The notes under the pieces are model-generated. The model was not told the origin of the DNA. It searched no databases and saw only the letters and a list, made by a program, of their open reading frames with translations. Shown in pieces: positions 20,845 to 24,016 of a DNA stretch of 24,016 bases (position 1 is its first letter; each line of letters opens with the position of its first letter). The stretch lies in contig JAZRQN010000097.1 in assembly GCA_045649855.1 (NCBI GenBank), positions 1-24,016 of the forward strand, written 5' to 3'. Position numbers and translations under genes: made by a program. Origin of the DNA: URNF01 sp045649855. GTDB lineage: Bacteria > Bacillota > Clostridia > Oscillospirales > Acutalibacteraceae.

Positions 20845-22191
20845 ATGTTTTTCGGAATCACGCCGAATGACACAGGCATCATGGATGTTTCGGACAGCCG
20901 TTCCATTCAAAACGCGGTGGTTGAAGCGAAAAAGAGCGGGCAAAACCGCGTGATCATCCCACGGACAAACGTGAGAACGGGGAAACCGCAGTGGGACATT
21001 GATGAGGCGATTATTCTGCCGTCAGATATCCACATCGTACTGGACAACTGTTATCTGCGGCAGGCAGACGGCTGTTTTGACAACGTGTTCCGCAACTGCG
21101 GCGAGGAGGACGCGCTCGATCACTCGATCGACAGCGAAACCCACGACATTCACATCACTGGTATCGGCAACGCGGTGATCGACGGGGGTGAGTCAAACGG
21201 GCTGACAGAATCCAACTTCAGAGAAACGGGCATCCCGATGCGCAAAAACAATATGATTTTGTTATACAACGTGCGCAATTTTTCGATCGAGCATATCACC
21301 CTGAAAAACCAGCGGTGGTGGGCGATCAATCTTTACTATGCAGAGCAAGGAAAACTGCGTGACCTGTATATCGAAGCACGCTCCACCGTGCCCAATCAGG
21401 ACGGCATTGACCTGCGTGTGGGTTGCCACGATATTATCATTGAGAATATCACGGGACAGGCGGGGGACGACCTCATTGCCCTCAGTGCACTGAATAAACG
21501 CATTCCCCAATCGCAAAAAGCCATGTCCTTTCCGTATTACGTGAACGGCAAAGATGACGATATTCACGATATTATCATCCGCAACGTCATCGGTACTTCT
21601 ATCAGTTGTGCCATTATCGCCATCCGCAACACCGACAGCGCAAAGATATACAACATCACCATTGACAACGTGTTTGACACCCTGAATGGCAACTACACCG
21701 ATAAAACGGCGGATACACCGTTCTATCTGCGACAGGATAACAAGAAGATCGACGGGTTTATCTGTCCGTATGCGGTTATTCGCATCGGGCAGGGGGATTA
21801 TTTCAAATGGCGTAACAATACGCTTGGCGAGATCTACGGCATCACCGCCACCAACATTCATGCCAAGCACAACGCCGCCGTGATGATCAACTGCTCGCTG
21901 GACAAATCGTATTTCGGCAATATCTACGCGGAAAACACCGTAGATAACATCGTTACCACCAAATCCGACTGGCTGCACCAGGTGTTCGGCGCGGATATCC
22001 GCGACACGGTGTTTGAAAACGTGTTTTTCCAATGCACCGACAACACGGACGCCGTGGCGTTTGATTTCGTGGAAAAAGGCAAAACCCACAAACTGGAAAA
22101 CGTGGTCATCCGCAACGCGTTTTTGGGTAACTGCCCCCTTGCCGTCCGACAGGACATTGCAGGAAACGTCATATATAAGGAGGAAGTATAA
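20845..22191 (+). CDS. Glycoside hydrolase family 28-like (polygalacturonase-type) beta-helix protein (448 aa)
   Basis: A right-handed parallel beta-helix with repeating turns of the type IIIENIT, DIHITGIGNAVIDGG and IIIRNVIGTSI. The GH28-type acid cluster is partly visible: NQDGID (184-189; family NTDG) and GQAGDDLIA (204-212; family DD). The usual GHG and RIK motifs are not obvious, so substrate and mechanism remain uncertain. The ATG at 20845 follows AAGGAGAGG; there is no signal peptide, which suggests a cytoplasmic enzyme acting on imported oligosaccharides such as pectic fragments. It overlaps the next gene's ATG by one base, and both lie divergent to the AraC regulator. Confidence 0.82.
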   Translation: MFFGITPNDTGIMDVSDSRSIQNAVVEAKKSGQNRVIIPRTNVRTGKPQWDIDEAIILPSDIHIVLDNCYLRQADGCFDNVFRNCGEEDALDHSIDSETHDIHITGIGNAVIDGGESNGLTESNFRETGIPMRKNNMILLYNVRNFSIEHITLKNQRWWAINLYYAEQGKLRDLYIEARSTVPNQDGIDLRVGCHDIIIENITGQAGDDLIALSALNKRIPQSQKAMSFPYYVNGKDDDIHDIIIRNVIGTSISCAIIAIRNTDSAKIYNITIDNVFDTLNGNYTDKTADTPFYLRQDNKKIDGFICPYAVIRIGQGDYFKWRNNTLGEIYGITATNIHAKHNAAVMINCSLDKSYFGNIYAENTVDNIVTTKSDWLHQVFGADIRDTVFENVFFQCTDNTDAVAFDFVEKGKTHKLENVVIRNAFLGNCPLAVRQDIAGNVIYKEEV

Positions 22192-23282
22192 TGGGAGAAC
22201 GTTGGAGTATTGAAAAAGCAAATGAATGGTATCGGAACATGGGTTGGTTGCGCGGTTGCAACTATCATCCGTCCAACTGCATGGGTTTTTTGGATATGTT
22301 CCAAAACCACGACTTTGAAGCGCACCTCGCGTGTGCGGACGAAGAACTGGCATTAGCACGCAAATTGGGGTTTAACTCCATCCGCTTTTTGCTCAATTTC
22401 AGCGTGTGGCGTGCGGAGCACGATGACCTGCTCCGACACTTTGATGCGTATTTGGAATTGTGTGAAAAGCACGGACTGACCGCAATCGTCATGCTTGCTT
22501 GCGACTGCTGTGTGCCCAAAGGCAAAACGTATACACCGCCGCAAATGGGAGAACGCATCCCTCAGTGGGGGTGGCACGGCGGTAAAAAACAATCCGCCTT
22601 CGTAGACACCGTTGAAATGGGAGATCATCTGCTGGATCTCCCCGAATACCGCGATTTGTATTATGCGTTTGCAAAAGAGATCATCAGCCTGCACAAAAAC
22701 GATCCGCGCATCTGCGTGTGGGATCTGTACAACGAGCCGGGTAACAGCAACCGCGATGAAGTTACCCTGCCGCACCTCAAAAAGTTTTTCGAAATCGCAC
22801 GCGAGATCGACCCCAGCCAGCCGCTCACAGCTTGTCTGTGGAGATGGAGCGAAGAAGATTTCCAAAACCCCACAGCCTGTGCGCGATTCTGCTTGGAAAA
22901 TGCGGACGTCATCACCTATCACAACTATGAAAACATGGAGAAAAACGTGAAGATCATCCGCTTTTTACGCAAATACGGACGTCCCATTCTAAATACCGAA
23001 TGGATGGCGCGACCGATGGGGAGCACCGTGTTTGATCTGTTTCCGCTGTTTTATCTGGAAAACGTCGGTTGCTTCAACTGGGGACTGGTTGCGGGAAAAT
23101 CCCAGTATTTTGAGTGCTGGAACAACCTGTGGGACCGCTACGAAGCAGGCACCGACACCACCACCGATTTTCGGTTGTGGTTCCACGATTTGTACCGCCC
23201 CTCCCACCGTCCGTACGACCCCAAAGAAACCGAGCTCATTCGCCGCATCTGCGATTTGGCGGAAGAGGATAGCAAAGCATAA
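22191..23282 (+). CDS. Glycoside hydrolase family 5-like (cellulase/mannanase clan GH-A) protein (363 aa)
   Basis: A (beta/alpha)8 clan GH-A hydrolase. MGWLRGCNYHPSN starts the barrel, and LARKLGFNSIRFLLNFSVW is strand 2. VWDLYNEPGN (177-185) carries the acid/base Glu182, and ILNTEWMAR (267-275) the nucleophile Glu270. YHNYEN (243-248) and FNWGLVAG (296-303) line the sugar site. Proteins with this start and length are often annotated as '1,4-beta-xylanase' or 'cellulase', but specificity is not shown by the sequence. There is no signal peptide, so it is cytoplasmic. AAGGAGG is 7 nt upstream, and the ATG overlaps the GH28 stop (TAATG). A terminator follows. Confidence 0.85.
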   Translation: MGERWSIEKANEWYRNMGWLRGCNYHPSNCMGFLDMFQNHDFEAHLACADEELALARKLGFNSIRFLLNFSVWRAEHDDLLRHFDAYLELCEKHGLTAIVMLACDCCVPKGKTYTPPQMGERIPQWGWHGGKKQSAFVDTVEMGDHLLDLPEYRDLYYAFAKEIISLHKNDPRICVWDLYNEPGNSNRDEVTLPHLKKFFEIAREIDPSQPLTACLWRWSEEDFQNPTACARFCLENADVITYHNYENMEKNVKIIRFLRKYGRPILNTEWMARPMGSTVFDLFPLFYLENVGCFNWGLVAGKSQYFECWNNLWDRYEAGTDTTTDFRLWFHDLYRPSHRPYDPKETELIRRICDLAEEDSKA

Positions 23283-23287
23283 AAAAC

Positions 23288-23312
23288 GCGCCCGACATCG
23301 GCGGGCGCTTTT
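23288..23312 (+). terminator. Rho-independent terminator of the glycosidase operon
   Basis: GCGCCCG / CGGGCGC stem with a 7-nt loop and TTTT, 6 bp after the stop. Confidence 0.87.
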
Positions 23313-23314
23313 GG

Positions 23315-23644
23315 TTAAAATATCCCTTTATTATACTTGATCATCGCGTAAAAACTGATGCCGATGCCCACTACTAAAAACACCGCCATCACCACCATAC
23401 CGACGGAGGTCCACACATCCTGCTGGGTGTACACCGAAACAATGGAACACACACTCATCAAAATGACGCCGACGCCCACGAGAATCGTGCCGATTCCCAC
23501 CACCTTGCCAAAAGCAGGGATGTCCTCCTCGCTGACGCGGTTGCGGTGATACGAATGGAGCGAAGAAATATCCCCTTTCATGTGTCGGGTGCCCAGGTAA
23601 ATACACAGCACCCCCACCAACGCGGTTACGATAAACGCAAACAT
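23315..23644 (-). CDS. Small three-pass membrane protein (109 aa)
   Basis: An N-terminal hydrophobic helix (1-18) is followed by a polar loop, LHSYHRNRVSEEDIPAFGKVVG (46-67 in the full 126-residue frame), then two helices (around 66-86 and 92-112 of the full frame) and a basic end. The SLHSYHRxRVxEED loop is a recurring motif of small clostridial membrane proteins of unknown function, some grouped with DUF3784-like families. The ATG at 23644 has a GAAGG site, with a GTG one codon earlier (23647). It is convergent with the glycosidase operon and shares the short interval containing its terminator. Confidence 0.7.
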   Translation of the reverse strand: MFAFIVTALVGVLCIYLGTRHMKGDISSLHSYHRNRVSEEDIPAFGKVVGIGTILVGVGVILMSVCSIVSVYTQQDVWTSVGMVVMAVFLVVGIGISFYAMIKYNKGIF

Positions 23645-23666
23645 CACAGCACCTTCTTTCGATGTG

Positions 23667-23695
23667 ATTATATCATAAAACCCAGCGTTTTTCAA
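23667..23695 (-). promoter_or_regulatory. Promoter of the small membrane protein gene
   Basis: Minus strand TTGAAA (23695-23690), a 17-bp spacer and TATAAT (23672-23667), ahead of the ATG at 23644. Confidence 0.75.
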
Positions 23696-23699
23696 TGAT

Positions 23700-23907
23700 A
23701 TATCGCTTGCGCGATATGATATACGGCTTACGCCGCATGATATACTTTCCTACGGCAAGTGTGATATAATATCCGTCCGTCTCCCGACGAAGTCGGATTT
23801 CATCACAAAGTGATTTCATCCCACGAAAGTGGGATTTATCCCGTCCGCAAGGACGGATTTAGTTGAAAAGAACCCACACTTGTCGTAGACAAATGTTTGT
23901 TCTTTTC
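23700..23907. repeat. Array of short hairpins ending in a long stem-loop
   Basis: Successive palindromes are: ATATCGC-ttgc-GCGATAT (23700-23717), CGGC-ttac-GCCG (23724-23735), and a decayed one near 23744-23762. Then come CCGAC-gaa-GTCGG (23784-23796), ATCAC-aaa-GTGAT (23802-23814), ATCCCAC-gaaa-GTGGGAT (23818-23835), and CCGTCC-gcaa-GGACGG (23841-23856). A long interrupted stem closes the set: GAAAAGAAC (23865-23873) with GTTCTTTTC (23899-23907), enclosing TTGTC-gta-GACAA. Linkers such as ATTTCAT, TGATATA and TTTAT separate them. Loops are short and purine-rich (GAA, AAA, GAAA, GCAA), as in stable RNA hairpins. No coding frame is seen. Confidence 0.8.
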
Positions 23908-24016
23908 TGCGAAAGAGCAGTATAACGGTGCGTAAATGTAGGAAAGAAAAGCGAAATTGTTTGTAAATAAGTGATAAGTGATGCAGCTGCGCTGTGATAG
24001 GTGATGCGATGCGTTC
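23908..24016. other. Non-coding sequence to the window end
   Basis: AT-rich sequence with short GTGAT repeats (GTGATAAGTGATG, CTGTGATAGGTGATG) continuing the palindromic style of the preceding hairpin array. The window ends before any gene start, so a downstream gene may lie just outside. No promoter or coding frame is convincing. Confidence 0.5.

Noticed and set aside
23700..23907. Possible CRISPR array
   Set aside because: The repeated units are short hairpins of differing sequence with tiny linkers. There are no identical 25-40-bp repeats, no similar-length unique spacers and no cas genes.
1..24016. tRNA, rRNA, transposase, integrase, prophage or toxin-antitoxin genes
   Set aside because: None could be recognised on either strand; the small XRE gene has no adjacent toxin-like partner, although the SHOCT membrane protein's role is unknown.

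Overview
The window looks like a chromosomal stretch of a low- to mid-GC Bacillota, class Clostridia (Oscillospirales/Ruminococcaceae-like). The evidence is Gram-positive-type promoters close to TTGACA-17-TATAAT, strong AGGAGG ribosome binding sites, U-tract terminators, a lysine riboswitch, a pgk-tpiA-gpmI glycolytic operon, and GC-rich palindromic intergenic repeats of the kind seen in gut Clostridia. The genus cannot be fixed from this sequence alone. The first ~1.4 kb looks more AT-rich by eye than the rest and carries accessory genes.

Layout. 1-1424: the 3' end of an S23-type four-helix-bundle gene, a small XRE repressor (minus), a divergent promoter/operator with two near-palindromic boxes, a possible gene remnant, and a four-pass membrane protein with a SHOCT tail. 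1441-1865: a small DUF3784-like membrane protein with its own promoter and terminator. 1885-3798: an autoregulated GntR(YtrA-type)-ABC ATPase-permease operon behind a perfect 9-6-9 palindrome. 3801-4115: a non-coding element with imperfect terminal inverted repeats and nested palindromes. 4128-6197 (minus): an NhaC-family transporter with an unusual CxxCxGxG zinc-finger-like insert, controlled by a lysine riboswitch and terminator. 6227-9193 (plus): a zinc-uptake operon zur-znuA-znuC-znuB, with a Fur/Zur-box-like operator and translational coupling.

9201-12423 (minus): rlmB followed by an 802-aa protein that keeps the P1B-type ATPase topology but has lost the catalytic motifs. 12424-12901: a 478-bp intergenic island of palindromic repeats, including a 35-bp sequence also present near 4062-4096. 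12902-16584 (minus): pgk-tpiA-gpmI. 16605-17990 (minus): an RsmF-like rRNA m5C methyltransferase. 18047-19796 (minus): PHP phosphoesterase, TSCPD protein and an unrecognised helical protein, ending in a terminator.

19890-23312: an AraC regulator (minus) divergent from a GH28-like and a GH5-like glycosidase. Neither enzyme has a signal peptide, so the pair probably degrades imported oligosaccharides in the cytoplasm. 23315-23695 (minus): a small membrane protein. 23700-23907: an array of short hairpins ending in a long stem-loop, followed to the window end by AT-rich non-coding sequence.

The points most worth a second look are the lysine-riboswitch-controlled NhaC protein with a DnaJ-like zinc-finger insert, the catalytically dead P-type ATPase homologue, the nested palindromic element with its related copy about 8.6 kb away, and the terminal hairpin array.
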